Origin: Peromyscus leucopus | Lineage: Eukaryota > Chordata > Mammalia > Rodentia > Cricetidae | DNA: 64,000 bases | Direction of reading: 5' to 3' | Assembly: GCF_004664715.2 (NCBI RefSeq) | Contig: NC_051063.1 | Coordinates: forward strand, 112,072,329 to 112,136,328 | Part shown: one piece after another, positions 10,900-21,501 of the stretch | Layout of the letters: each line of letters starts with the position of its first letter | Numbering within the stretch: position 1 is the first letter of the stretch | Notes under the pieces: generated by a model | The model's database searches: none | What the model saw: the letters and a program-made list of their open reading frames with translations, nothing else | Told to the model about the DNA's origin: nothing | Program-made: the position numbers and the translations under genes

Positions 10900-12070
10900 C
10901 TGCAAACGAACACAGGCGACAGTGAGAAGGGCCAGGCAGACGTCCCCGGAGCTCAGGCTGCACCAGCCCCTGCTCTCCACAAACAACAGGTCTGACTCAT
11001 TTGAAGAGCAGCTTAAGGCTCCCCTCTGGTGACGTTGCCAGCGAAAGAGGAACATAGGTGTTTGGTCACAGATGGACTTCATTCTCCCCAGCTACCTCGT
11101 GCTGCACCAAGTAAATGACACACATGCCCTTTCACCTGGTAACCTTTATTCCTCCAAGCTGTCAGGTCAGAGGTCTTCAAGAGATAAACTGTGTTTTCTT
11201 TTTGTGTGGAAAGCCAGGCTAGCCAGGAGGGCAGACAAGTAGGGAGAGAGGAGAGCCATCCAGAGATTAAGACAGTTGATAGGCTGGGTATGAAGAAAAT
11301 GATGGCTGCCAGGAGACCAAATGAAAGGAGGAAATTATAAAAGGCCTTCACTCTCATGCAAGTCCTAGGTTCTTGGGGATCATACCAGTGGGTGATCATC
11401 TTGCCTTTCCTTGACTGTCCCGTTTCTCTCTCTCTCCTACCAACCACACTGGTGCTAAATGGCCTCCAATGGTACCTGTTTTCTAATTGCAACAAACCGT
11501 GGGATGTCCTCTCCTCTACTGGGGATGTCTTCCTGAATTTTCCTTCAAGCCCAGGGCAAGCCTCTTATTTTCTCTGAATCTTTCACTGGCCTTCCTCAAA
11601 TAGGTGATAAAAATAAAGTGATGACTTTTTAACATTCCTCCATGTCAGACCTTCACTTACTATACATATTTATTTGTTCAAAAGTCTGCCTCATCCTCAA
11701 GGAAAGGGACAATATCTTGCAGCTCTATTTCCTTGCCCTAGAACAGAGTTACACTTAGTAAATGTCTACTTTGTAGACAGAAAAAGTTCATTAAAAGGCA
11801 TATTGTTTAGCTGTAGGCATTTGCTTCTCCAATTGTGCTAAGAAGAATATTGCCACTGTATAACTTAGAGGATCATCAAGATTAAAAACAAACAAGCAAA
11901 CAAAAGAAAACAAAAAGCAAAACAAAAAGCTTCCCCTAGACCTCGGTATCCTCCAAGGCCCGTTCTTATGAAGCCAATCATAATCTGAGTGCGTCCTGGG
12001 CCTTTCCACTACCACCTGGAGCCATCTGCCCTAAGACCAACACGAGAAAGTGTAAATAACAACTAGAAAG
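10900..12070. other. Mostly unique intronic sequence next to the ATG exon
   Basis: Apart from the L2-like tail, I see no recognised repeat and no coding exon with usable splice sites. Open frames of 138 and 74 codons on the minus strand have no familiar domain. Confidence 0.6.
11690..11772 (+). repeat. L2 LINE 3' end fragment
   Basis: Resembles the conserved L2 tail: 'ctcaaggaaagggacaatat', 'agaacagagttacacttagt', then 'aaatgt'. Degraded. Confidence 0.5.
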
Positions 12071-12077
12071 TAAGAAA

Positions 12078-12176
12078 CAAGCTCATGCTCCGGAGGCCGA
12101 GGCTAGAGGAACTTTGAGTTTGAAGCCAAACTAGGCTACATAAGGAGACCGTATCTCAAACAACAAACAAACAAAA
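12078..12176 (+). repeat. B1-like monomer, old
   Basis: A degraded left-truncated B1: 'gctccggaggccgaggctag', 'gagtttgaagccaaactagg', ending in 'ctcaaacaacaaacaaac'. Confidence 0.65.
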
Positions 12177-12240
12177 TGGTTAAGGAATAATTCTAGCTAA
12201 CTGCTGAAGATCATTGTGTCTTAAGTAGAACAGGACAAGA

Positions 12241-12242
<2 letters not shown>

Positions 12243-12301
<59 letters not shown>

Positions 12302-12388
12302 GAAGAAGAAGAAGAAGAAGAAGAAGAAGAAGAAGAAGAAGAAGAAGAAGAAGAAGAAGAAGAAGAAGAAGAAGAAGAAGAAGAAGAA
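12243..12388. repeat. (TC)28 joined to (AGA)29
   Basis: A perfect 56-bp TC run (12243-12298), GG, then a perfect 88-bp AGA run (12301-12388). The strand switches from all-pyrimidine to all-purine at the junction. Long homopurine-homopyrimidine runs of this kind can form triplex (H-DNA). Confidence 0.99.
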
Positions 12389-12674
12389 AACATCAAATCC
12401 TGAAGAGAAGTGTTCTTAGGAGGTTGAGGGAAGCATCAGGCTTACTCCTCCTAGGAGACCTAAATGTCAGTGACAAAGGATGGCAGGTGGAGAACCCAAC
12501 GTGCTGAACCTCTCAGTGAGGTGATTTGTGGTCGGTTTCAACAGTCCTTGGAAGATGACTGACAAACAGACATGCAGCAGATGCTCACAGGGCTCTGCCT
12601 CATATCACTGGAACTGCGAAGGAAGAACACTTCCCTGTGCGGCATCTGAGCCCATCAACAGTGGCTCCACCGCC

Positions 12675-12830
12675 TATATGCCTGGCACTATACTTGACCC
12701 TTTACGTATATTTCTTCATTTTCAATAGTCCATGGGGCTAATATTGATTAATATTGTATGTAATTTGAACAAACTGAGGTTCAGAGAAACCAAGGTTAGC
12801 TCCAAATTCTAACAGCCAGATTTCAAGGCA
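12675..12830 (-). repeat. MIR SINE, old
   Basis: Inverse MIR pattern: 'atgcctggcactatacttga', 'acgtatatttcttcattttc', 'aactgaggttcagagaaacc'. Confidence 0.6.
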
Positions 12831-13544
12831 TTAGTGCTCAAAGACACTCTAACTGTAAAAACCAAAGAGACCAAGGTCACCTTCTGGCTGTTGTATTTTC
12901 TCAATCTGTGTCGTTGGACAAATGATTTGTCTTCCCCATTGACAAAATGGAGCTCAGAGCCCCTATCTCACTGAATTATGATGGCTAACGAAATCAGAAG
13001 TCTTGAGGACAGTACTTGGTGTTGGTAAAGCAAACTCCTTAAGATCATTCACAAGTTTCCCATCATCTACTTTCTGTCTCTATTTCTAGCGTCACATCTC
13101 ACCACCTCCTTACAACCCTCACAAGGTGCAGTTTTCCCCCAGAGTCCAAAATACTACAGCTCTGCTTTTCTCCTCAAACCTTTCTGCCTAGAACAAGAGC
13201 TCATAGCCTCCCATCACCTCCCCCAACCCAGCTAACTTTCACTTCTGCTTCAGATCTCAGCTGAAGCATCACATCCTTTCGCGTGTTTTCCTGACCTGAG
13301 GGGGGGGGGCGGCTGGGCCCCTCTGATTTCTACTTTCCTAACGCCTTCTTCCCCTTAGACAACATCAGGCATCATAATTTTACTCCACTGTGTCTATCTG
13401 TCTACACTGCCCCACCACCGCTCAGCATCTCAATGCTGCTCACACACCGGAACTCACAACATGCACATACTGTGTCTGTCATCACGATCCTGTCATCAAC
13501 ACCATCATCACCATCTTCTCCACCATTTCCACTATCTCACAATA

Positions 13545-13650
13545 TCAATGACTTAATCTCACAAGGGTCCTAGGAGGCACTGTGGACGTTTTAACTTGTC
13601 AGATAAAGATATGGAGGCACAAGAAAAGTTAAGTGAGAAAAATACCATGA
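13545..13650 (-). repeat. MIR SINE fragment
   Basis: Inverse MIR core: 'cttaatctcacaagggtcct' and 'gatatggaggcacaagaaaa'. Confidence 0.5.
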
Positions 13651-13721
13651 AGTACCCCTAGATTTGGTTTTATATTCAGCTGAAACTTGGTAATTATATT
13701 GTCAGTGATTTAAAATATTCC

Positions 13722-13806
13722 TTTGTAGGGGGAGGGGCTGGGAGGAGAGGAGGGAGGGGAAATCGCAGTTGGGATGTGAAATAAGTAAATAAACTAAAAA
13801 AAAAAA
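13722..13806 (+). repeat. L1 3' end fragment
   Basis: Purine-rich rodent L1 3' UTR end (ggaggagaggagggagggga), then 'gggatgtgaaataagtaaat' and a poly-A. It is flanked by similar copies of ATTCCTTT. Confidence 0.7.
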
Positions 13807-14327
13807 TTCCTTTATCTCCTTCATCTACTGTTCCTGGTGAGACATGTTAATGAATTTTTAAGACAAATATAGTACTTCTTTGTGAATACTTTTTTCTCTA
13901 AAAACATTCAAGAATGTCATTTTTCTTTGATGGTCCATAGTATAGCAGATTTAATGTATTCTTAGTTTTGAATTTTTTTAATAAAATAGGTGTGCAAATA
14001 ATAAAAAAGAAAGCACTGAGCTCGTACAGTTCATAACTAAAGGAGCTGAGAGTCTAAGTCAACCTTGGCTCAGCTGCCCAGTAGTGACTTTCACAAGGTC
14101 TGGTGAATAGGAGAGTTCAAGAAAGATGGGATGAGCTGAACAAAGCAGGATGGGCACTTTACACACGACTCTTCCCTTTCTACCCCCCTCTAGTTTCAAA
14201 TTCAAACCCTTTCTTATTGTATCATGCTACCTAAAGCAGAATCAACGCTAAGCTCTTGATAAATCCTAGGGAGATGGTATACCAGTTAAAAACCTGCCAT
14301 TCCAACTGAAAGGAAAGCACCACACTG

Positions 14328-14456
14328 GTGAGCCTAGAACTTGGGAGGTGAAGGCAGGAAGACTCAAGTTCAAGGCCAACCTGGTCCACATTGTGAATTC
14401 CAGGCTGGCTAGCCAGAGCTACAAACAGAGACTCTGTCTCAAAAATAAAATTAAAA
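14328..14456 (+). repeat. B1 SINE, 5'-truncated
   Basis: 'gcctagaacttgggaggtga', 'caaggccaacctggtccaca', ending 'agactctgtctcaaaaataa'. Confidence 0.8.
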
Positions 14457-15269
14457 AGTGAAAAGAAACCTCAGTACTGAGCACAAGATAGCAGGGAGAC
14501 CTGAAGCTGTGCAGGCCAGGACTCGTCCCTTTCATAAGTCAGAAACTGGAATCGTGGGTCTGGGCTGCATCCTTTTCCTGTGCATAGGTGATTTGATACA
14601 TTTTTATTTCTAATTTTTGCCAGATGTCTAAGAAACAAAGCAAGAAATCCAGAAAAAGGGGGGAGGGCAAATACAGAGATCTCAGAAAACAGGCTCTTAA
14701 AGAAGGTTATCAGTGCCCAAATTATACCTTTGATATGAAGGAAAGAGAGAGGCCCAATTACAATCAGCCTGGGATTGCATGATTACCACCTGGACCAAAC
14801 TACAAAAGTTAAGATACTCTTTCTATACAAAATTAACTTTAATGCTTTTGTGTATATATGTTTTAATACAGAGTCTCACATATGATGATTATATGATCTA
14901 CCACTGAGCCACATTCCCACCATGAACATTTTGTTAAATGAAACTCGGTGGCAAACAAGTTTGGTCTTTATAGCTGCAGGCTTTGTGTAGTTAAGACAGG
15001 ACCATGCACTCCAGGTTACATACTGAGGTGACTGTTCCACTTCTAAGAGAAAACACACTACATCTCTAGGGAAGTCCTTCTGTTTGGGCCATAATGTAAA
15101 TAGCCCAGGTTTTGTCAATCACTGTGATGAGACAGTATCCCAAGAGGAGGAACCTCAGAAAGATTAACCGAGTTCTAGAGTGACGATAACAGTCACACCT
15201 TGTCTACAGAGCAAGTGTGTTACAAGATGTGCTACTGAACAAGCATATTATAGGATTGTCCATTCTGCT
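14457..15269. other. Intronic sequence, little recognised
   Basis: A short inverse B4-like scrap sits near 14870-14930 ('gatctaccactgagccacat'). No exon or other element is supported. Confidence 0.5.
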
Positions 15270-15410
15270 AACAACAGTAATAATAGCTGGTGCTTGAGGC
15301 TTATTGTGTCCTGGACCTTCTCCTACATGTATTTACTCACAGGATCCTCAAAACAACGCTATGATGTAGGTACTGTTATCACCCAAGGGCCACTGTGACT
15401 CAAATCAGAA
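15270..15410 (-). repeat. MIR SINE, old
   Basis: Inverse MIR: 'gcttattgtgtcctggacct', 'tactcacaggatcctcaaaa' and 'gatgtaggtactgttatcac'. Confidence 0.65.
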
Positions 15411-17200
15411 TACTGCCACCTCCTGTCTTGTGATTAACAATGTCACTGTCTGAAGTTCAAGACTTTGTGCCCTTTGAACACAGTGGTCCAGAAAGCCCTT
15501 GCCACTAAAGCATCAAATCCCTACTGATAGGTCTACACACTGATTCCAGGCCATCCGCTGCTGTTCACTATGGCCCCCACCCCCAGCACACTCTCTTTGG
15601 GAGCTAGACTTAGATCCCCCCAAACACCACTCCCATAACTCATTTGACATTCACCCATATAAGTAAGTACCAGGCAGAGGGGGCCGGGAAATAAATAGGA
15701 ACACTGAGGTGAACTAGTGAAATCCCAAATACTATAATTACCACAGTAATTCTAAACAAATGGATATGTCTCATCCAGGCAATGAAGTTGAGAGTTGTAT
15801 AAAGTTTCCTAATCCAGAAAATTGAGATGATACTGAATTCCCTATCAAGTTGCAGAGTAGTAAGTAAAACATGGGAATGTGTCCCTTTGAATATATAATC
15901 ATTGAATGTGTTTGTGTTAATTCTTCTGACAAGTGCAGACACTACAGACAAAAAGGGAAAGGAACTTATCTATAATCCTTTGCTTCTGGGTACAACAAGT
16001 TTATATCTTTATATACACTTTTCTAATCTTTTAATTTACATAGCCTTATGTCTATGTGATGTTTTATTGTCAAATTGTGGATTTAAAAAGCAATGGTATC
16101 ACAATGTTATAGAAAGGTCTTTGTTGCTGTTTATTTTTCCATCTGAACTCATGGTCTGCCGATGGAGATGGCCACCATGAGAGATGAGAGATGCTCAACA
16201 CTCGTTCAGTATCATGTGTACTCAAGACCAGAGACAGTGTGTGTTCAAGTGGCCTCAGAGCGACACCACTGAGAAACAGTCAGTGGTGTCACCCAACCTA
16301 GGAGCTTTAAATACACTGGTATAATTTTTAAAAACAACAGTAAACAGTCAACATTGTTTAACCCTAGATTTAGCAAACATGACATGAGCTGGGAATTCTT
16401 TCCTCATATCAGCCTTCTAACCTCCCCTGCCCCTGGGGTACCAGGAGACATTAGGATGGTCAGTGCTGTTTACAGAATTTGAAATCAGGACTGCCAGGTA
16501 GGGTTGCCAGATATGAGAAAAGAGAATGCAGCAGAGAGCCAAGATAGAACTTAAATTTCAATTTCAGATATTAAGAAATATGTTTTATTATTTTCACAAA
16601 TATAATCTAATGTAAGCCTCCCAACAAATATTGTATGAGACACATGCGAAAACTTTTTGTATGTGGTGACAAGAACGGCACTCAGGGCCCTGCACATCCC
16701 AAGAGGAGCTACTTATGTATATGAATATAAGTGTGGCTCAAATGTTATATGGGACATACTTACACTAAAAATGTTGTTTTTCTGAACCTCAAAAGTGACT
16801 CAGTATCCTTTATTTTACTACCCAGGAAAGTGTGAATGGGCAGGTCATACTAGAAACAAGCCTGTAGGTACAACATTCCCACCCAGAAGCTGAGGAAGAG
16901 ATGGCTAGGGCATGATAAACCCGAGATCTCTGGCAGATCCAAAAGGACCAAATACAGAATAATGAAGGTAACGAGTAGAATTTCAAGACAGCATGACTAG
17001 GCTGGAGTTCTTTAGAAGCAGGAGGAGATTCTAGCAGAGATCAAACTGGTAGCCAGGCTCTGCAGGTAAGGCCCTCTCTCCTCGACAGCTCCTGAGCAGT
17101 GAGGCTGTTCCTCCAACCCCAGCCCTCCAGTGTCAGCCTGGCGAAGGCTGTGCAGGTCCATCACCCTGCTGTCCTTAAGGACAAGGTCAGTGCTTCAACA
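15411..17200. other. Intronic sequence, little recognised
   Basis: AT-rich sequence without a recognisable SINE, LINE or exon, apart from a possible MIR scrap near 16590-16630. Short open frames have no familiar domain. Confidence 0.5.
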
Positions 17201-17289
17201 ACTCCCTCTTCCTTGCGTGACCTGCTACTGTGTTCGATGACTATACATTAAACTGAAAGCTTTTGATCCATCTTTCACTCTAACAAGGT

Positions 17290-17440
17290 TCTGTCCCAGG
17301 GAGCTCATTATTGCTTAATTACGAGGCTGCAATTACTAACCATTACCATAATCAGTGCTGCAATCTTGCTTGCTTTACATCAGATGCTAATTTTGTATTA
17401 TTGCAAGTTAATTATTCTCCTCAGCCAAAGATGTCAGACA
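17290..17440. promoter_or_regulatory. Candidate AT-rich conserved regulatory element
   Basis: A repeat-free block with several homeodomain-type cores: TAATTA at 17316-17321, CAATTA at 17330-17335 and TTAATTA at 17408-17414. An octamer-like ATGCTAAT lies at 17384-17391, and CATTATTG and CATTACCAT also occur. This density and composition resemble mammalian conserved non-coding enhancers. Conservation itself cannot be seen from one sequence. Confidence 0.35.
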
Positions 17441-17494
17441 CCTACCTGTGCTGGGCTACTCCTCTTGCATCAGGATATAAATCCCAACATTTTG

Positions 17495-17640
17495 TTATGT
17501 GGCCCTTTACAGGTTATGAAATATTTTAACATGTGACCTAACAGGGACATCTGTCATCCTCATGATCTAGACTGCATCGTTCATCAGGTTAGGAAACCAG
17601 AGGTTAGATAATGGTGTGAGTCACAAGGTAACTACTTCAG
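17495..17640 (-). repeat. MIR SINE, old
   Basis: Inverse MIR: 'tgacctaacagggacatctg' and 'ggttaggaaaccagaggtta', then a 'gtcacaaggtaac' block. Confidence 0.55.
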
Positions 17641-17734
17641 TCCTGGAGACTTTGTTTTACCAAAATACAGTATGTTTTCTCAGGTTTCTGGGAATTTAGA
17701 TCATGATCTTAACACACTGGGTCAGTTTTCTGTA

Positions 17735-17850
17735 TTTTTCCATACAGAATTTTATTTAATCTTTTCAACAGCCCATTAGATAGGTATTATTATTCCCAAT
17801 ATAAAGATAGGAAATCGAAGCTCCAAGAGGTTAATCTGTTAAAAATCATA
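17735..17850 (-). repeat. MIR SINE, old
   Basis: Inverse MIR: 'ttatttaatcttttcaacag', 'agataggtattattattccc', 'ccaagaggttaatctgttaa'. Confidence 0.65.
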
Positions 17851-18058
17851 GAGCTGGGAGATGGCTCAGTGGTTAAGATTACTTTCTGCTCTTCAAGACA
17901 ACAAAGGTAGATTCTCAGAACCTACCTGCTGGGATGGCAGATCAGGGGAGGCTGAACACAGACAACACAGAACACACAATCAACTGCCTATAATTCTAGT
18001 TCCAGGGATCCGATGCCCACTTCTGGCCCTTGCAGGCACCTGCTCATAACTGGCATAC

Positions 18059-18107
<49 letters not shown>

Positions 18108-18133
18108 CGCGCGCAAATTTTTAAAAATCTTAA
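17851..18133 (+). repeat. B3-type SINE with (AC)n
   Basis: B2/B3 head 'gagctgggagatggctcagt' and tail 'tgcccacttctggcccttgc', with an AC run at about 18061-18105 and an A-rich end. The middle carries extra sequence not typical of B3. Confidence 0.75.
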
Positions 18134-18176
18134 AACCATATAGCTAATGAGTAAAAGGGCACCTACATTCAACCCA

Positions 18177-18290
18177 GGCCTTAGCTGTGCATGGTGGTGC
18201 ATTCTGGTCCCAGCACTCTAAAGACTAGCCAGACGGATGGTTACAAGTCTGAAGCCAGGGTGGTCTACATATTATATTTGTGAGAGTAGT
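18177..18290 (+). repeat. B1 SINE, diverged and 3'-truncated
   Basis: 'gctgtgcatggtggtgcatt', 'ggtcccagcactctaaagac', 'ctgaagccagggtggtctac'. Confidence 0.7.
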
Positions 18291-18664
18291 TATATAAACA
18301 AACTAAAAGTCCATTTGCACAGAAATGGTTATATAAAGCATGACAACCAGACATCAATGGACCAAATAGCTTCAGACATCTTTCTGTAAAATTTATTAAA
18401 TGAAGCAAGGTGAGGAAGGGAGAATGGTACATGGAAAAGGGGTAGGGGGTACAGTTCTACATCTGTATATGCCATAAAATATTTTTGGACTGTTATGAAA
18501 TAAACTGGCAACAGCAGTTGGCCCTGGAGCGGCTGTGAGAGTTAGCTTTCTCTAGACAAGAACATAACCGCCAACTCTTGAATTATACCCTCTTCTCTTC
18601 ACAAGGAAAAGCAAGACAGTTTTCCTAATACAATGAGAGATGATCCTTTAAAATATCTGCCTGG

Positions 18665-18737
18665 AGGCTGGGATTATAGCTCCATCGGTGGAGTGCTTGC
18701 CTACGCTCAGGAAGGCCTGAGTTCAATCCCTGTCATG
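18665..18737 (+). repeat. ID/B4-type tRNA-derived SINE head
   Basis: tRNA-like 'gctgggattatagctccatc', box B-like 'gagttcaatccctgtc'. It ends where the next repeat begins. Confidence 0.65.
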
Positions 18738-19174
18738 GCTAATCTTGGTTGTCAACCTGACTGCATAGAATCAACTAAAATACAAGCTGCTGGGCACTCC
18801 TGGAAGGATTTTCTTGATCAGAAGCAGGAAGACCCACCCTCAATGTGGACAGCACCTTCTGGTGGCAGCTGAGTTAAAAGGATAGGAAAGAAGCGTTGCT
18901 CTGTGCCTGCTTGCCCTCACTCACTCTTGCTGGCAAGTTCATCTACTCTGATGGCTCAGCACCTCTTCACTGTTATTAGAACCTACTTCTTGGGACTCCA
19001 ACATCACTGAAGATCAACAGCTCTCCAGGAATCCTCCAGGCCTTCGGTGCCACACTGGCATTGCTGATATATCCAGCTAATGGACTAAGCAACCACCAGA
19101 CTCCCAGTCTACCAGTTCAGCCTTAGTAGGACTACCTGGATCACATCCTGTAAGCCAATCTAATAAATCCCCTT

Positions 19175-19175
<1 letters not shown>

Positions 19176-19228
<53 letters not shown>
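19176..19228. repeat. (GATA)13 microsatellite
   Basis: Uninterrupted AGAT/GATA run of about 53 bp. Confidence 0.98.
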
Positions 19229-19229
<1 letters not shown>

Positions 19230-19400
19230 GGCTGGACAGATGTCTCAGGGGTTAAAAGCACTAGATGCTCTTTCCAAAGGACTGGGGTTCAATTCCCAGC
19301 ACCCATATGGTGTCTCCCAACCATCCATAACTTCAGTTCTAGGAGATCCTATACCCTATTTAACCTTCCAAGGGCACTGGGCACACATATGGTGCTGTTC
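19229..19400 (+). repeat. B3-type SINE
   Basis: 'ggctggacagatgtctcagg', 'ggggttcaattcccagcacc', 'catatggtgtctcccaacca'. Confidence 0.8.
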
Positions 19401-19439
19401 CTTTACAGTACCTTGACTAACATAGTCCCCCCGCAACTG

Positions 19440-19975
19440 CATAAAACTTGTAATCACAACACTTAAGAGGTGGGAGCATGAATATCAGAAGTTCAAGATC
19501 ATCCTCAGCTAGGGTGACAATCAGCTGGGGGATACATAATACACTTTCACCCAAAATGGGGCAGAAGTAACAAGACGGCTCAGCTTGTCACCATGCCTGA
19601 GGACCAGAGTTTGATCTCCAGGACCCACAGGGTAGAAGGAGAAAACAAACTCTACAAGATGTCCTCTGGAATCTCACACACGCGCACACATACACAAACA
19701 TGTAACAGAAATTTGAAAAAGAACCTGAGAAATGGTTTGGTAAGACTGTTGGTTGTGCAAGCCTGAGGACCCAAGTTCATACAAGCACGAGTGTAAAAAG
19801 CCACACCTGCCACTCATGCCTGAAACCAGGCACTATGAGGTAGAGACAGGAGGATCCTCCCTGGGGCTTAAGGTCACCAGACTAGCTTCCAGGACAGTGA
19901 GAGACTCTGTCTAGAAGGAAAAGGCTGGTGGCCCCATGTCCCTCTCTAACCTCCACACGTGCAAACACGGGCATG
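19440..19975 (+). repeat. Cluster of old B1, B3 and B4/RSINE-type SINEs
   Basis: Three back-to-back elements. The first is a diverged B1 at about 19440-19555 ('gtaatcacaacacttaagag'). The second is a B3 at about 19561-19722 ('tttgatctccaggacccaca'). The third is a tRNA/B1 fusion at about 19722-19975 ('cctgaggacccaagttcata', 'gtagagacaggaggatcctc'). Confidence 0.65.
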
Positions 19976-20204
19976 TCTTCCTTTGTCCGCCCTACTCTAT
20001 CCTTTCATGTGACTGGGCTGTAAGGAGGAAATAAATATATCCCACCTCATCTCTGGAGGTGCCCTTTCCAGCTCGTAGGATGCATCACAGCTGTCCCTGT
20101 AAAACTGTGCTGAGTGAGGTACAGCAGCCTCTAAAAGAAAGATTTGAGTTTTTTAGCTAACATCTCTCAAAAGCCAGCATCTACTATAAGAAGCCAAGGC
20201 CAGG

Positions 20205-20366
20205 CCGGGCGGTGGTGGCGGCACACGCCTTTAATCCCAGCACTCGGGAGGCAGAGGCAGGCGGATCTTTGTGAGTTCGAGGCCAGCCTGGGCTACCAAG
20301 TGAGTTCCAGGAAAGGCACAAAGCTACACAGAGAAACCCTGTCTCGAAAAACCAAAAAAAAAAAAA
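20205..20366 (+). repeat. B1 SINE, young
   Basis: Full-length B1 'gccgggcggtggtggcggca' to 'ctgtctcgaaaaacc' plus poly-A. It carries the variant 'aggaaaggcacaaagctaca'. It is flanked by a perfect 14-bp target duplication (AAGCCAAGGCCAGG, 20191-20204 and 20367-20380), which marks a recent insertion. Confidence 0.97.
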
Positions 20367-20749
20367 AAGCCAAGGCCAGGATCAAACAAGTTTTTTGACA
20401 CTAAGAAGAGCAAAGCGCTCACACGTTTATACAGTTTAGGGGTTAATCTGGCTACACTCTGCCATGGCATCCACACAAAGAGGCTGGGGGAGCCAGTCAT
20501 GTCTCTCCGTTTTCTAAAGACAGTACTGGAAAGCAAGGAATGAATCTCCTCGGGCCAGGCTGCACCTAAGTGATGTCATAATGTTCCCAACTCTAAACCA
20601 GAGCTACTCACCTACAAAAAAAAGCTATCCAAGTGTAAATCCCTACCAGGCAAGGCAGGGGCATCTACCAGGGCTGCCTGGTGTGGGTCCATGCTATAGA
20701 TTTGAAGTGGGATGAGGAGAGTTCTAATGCAGACCTCAGAATACAGGCC

Positions 20750-20935
20750 TGGGGATGTAGCTCAGAAGACAGAGTGCTTACCTGGCACACACCAAAGGAA
20801 ACCTGGGTTTGATACTCAGTAGCACATAAAACAGGGCATGTGGCGCTCACATCTGTAATCCCAGGACGTAAGAGATGAAGACAGAAGAATCCAAAGTTCA
20901 AAAGCAATGTCTTATACATAGCAAGTTTGAGGCCA
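20750..20935 (+). repeat. B4-type SINE (ID-B1 fusion)
   Basis: tRNA-like 'ggggatgtagctcagaagac' and 'gggtttgatactcagtagca', joined to a diverged B1 ('catctgtaatcccaggacgt'). Confidence 0.8.
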
Positions 20936-20944
20936 GCAGAGATT

Positions 20945-21131
20945 ATGTGGAGAGATGGCTCAATGGTTAAGAGCACTGGCTGCTCTTCCAGAGATCCTGA
21001 ATTCAATTCCCAGCAACCACATGGTGGCTCACAACCATCCATAATGAGATCTGGTGCCCTCATCTGGTCTGCAGGCAGACATATAGGCAGAACACTGTAT
21101 ACACAATAAATAAATATTTTTAAAAAAAAAA
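20945..21131 (+). repeat. B2 SINE
   Basis: 'ggagagatggctcaatggtt', 'acatggtggctcacaaccat', 'gaacactgtatacacaataa' and poly-A. Confidence 0.96.
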
Positions 21132-21329
21132 GAATTTCAAAAAAAAATTAAAGCCTAATAAAAATGAAAATAAAGCAGGCCAAAAGTTTCCACAACATAT
21201 TTTCAAAAATAAAAACAAAATATCTTCTTCACATGTTGTATTTTATACTCATTTCTTAGAAATAAGAAGTTGATTTGAAATCAAACACATAAGAAAGATA
21301 AAAATTAGTCCACAAAATTGCATTTGACC

Positions 21330-21485
21330 AGCTGGGCAGTGGTGGTGCACGCCTTTAATCCCAGCACTTGGGAGGCAGAGCCAGGCGGATCTCTCTGAAT
21401 TCGAGGCCAGCCTGGTCTACAGAGCGAGTTCCAGGGCAGGCTCCAACACTACACAGTGAAACCCTGTCTCGAAAAACCAAAACAA
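21330..21485 (+). repeat. B1 SINE, young
   Basis: Full-length B1 ending 'gtctcgaaaaaccaaaac'. A perfect 16-bp duplication (AAAATTGCATTTGACC) lies at 21314-21329 and 21486-21501. Confidence 0.97.
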
Positions 21486-21501
21486 AAAATTGCATTTGAC
21501 C

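Larger units (their letters stand above)
18738..19423 (+). repeat. Rodent medium-length repeat, split by GATA run and B3
   Basis: The body starts 'ctaatcttggttgtcaacct' and contains 'ggaagacccaccctcaatgt'. Its end 'accttgactaacatag' appears after 19400, so the (GATA)n and the B3 at 19229-19400 lie inside it. I recognise this as a common rodent family but cannot name it safely. Confidence 0.6.

Noticed and set aside
12211..12396. Poly-Ser/Arg-Glu open frame
   Set aside because: Translation of the (TC)n(AGA)n microsatellite.
20750..20835. tRNA gene-like 'ggggatgtagctcag' sequence
   Set aside because: It is the tRNA-derived head of a B4-type SINE fused to B1.
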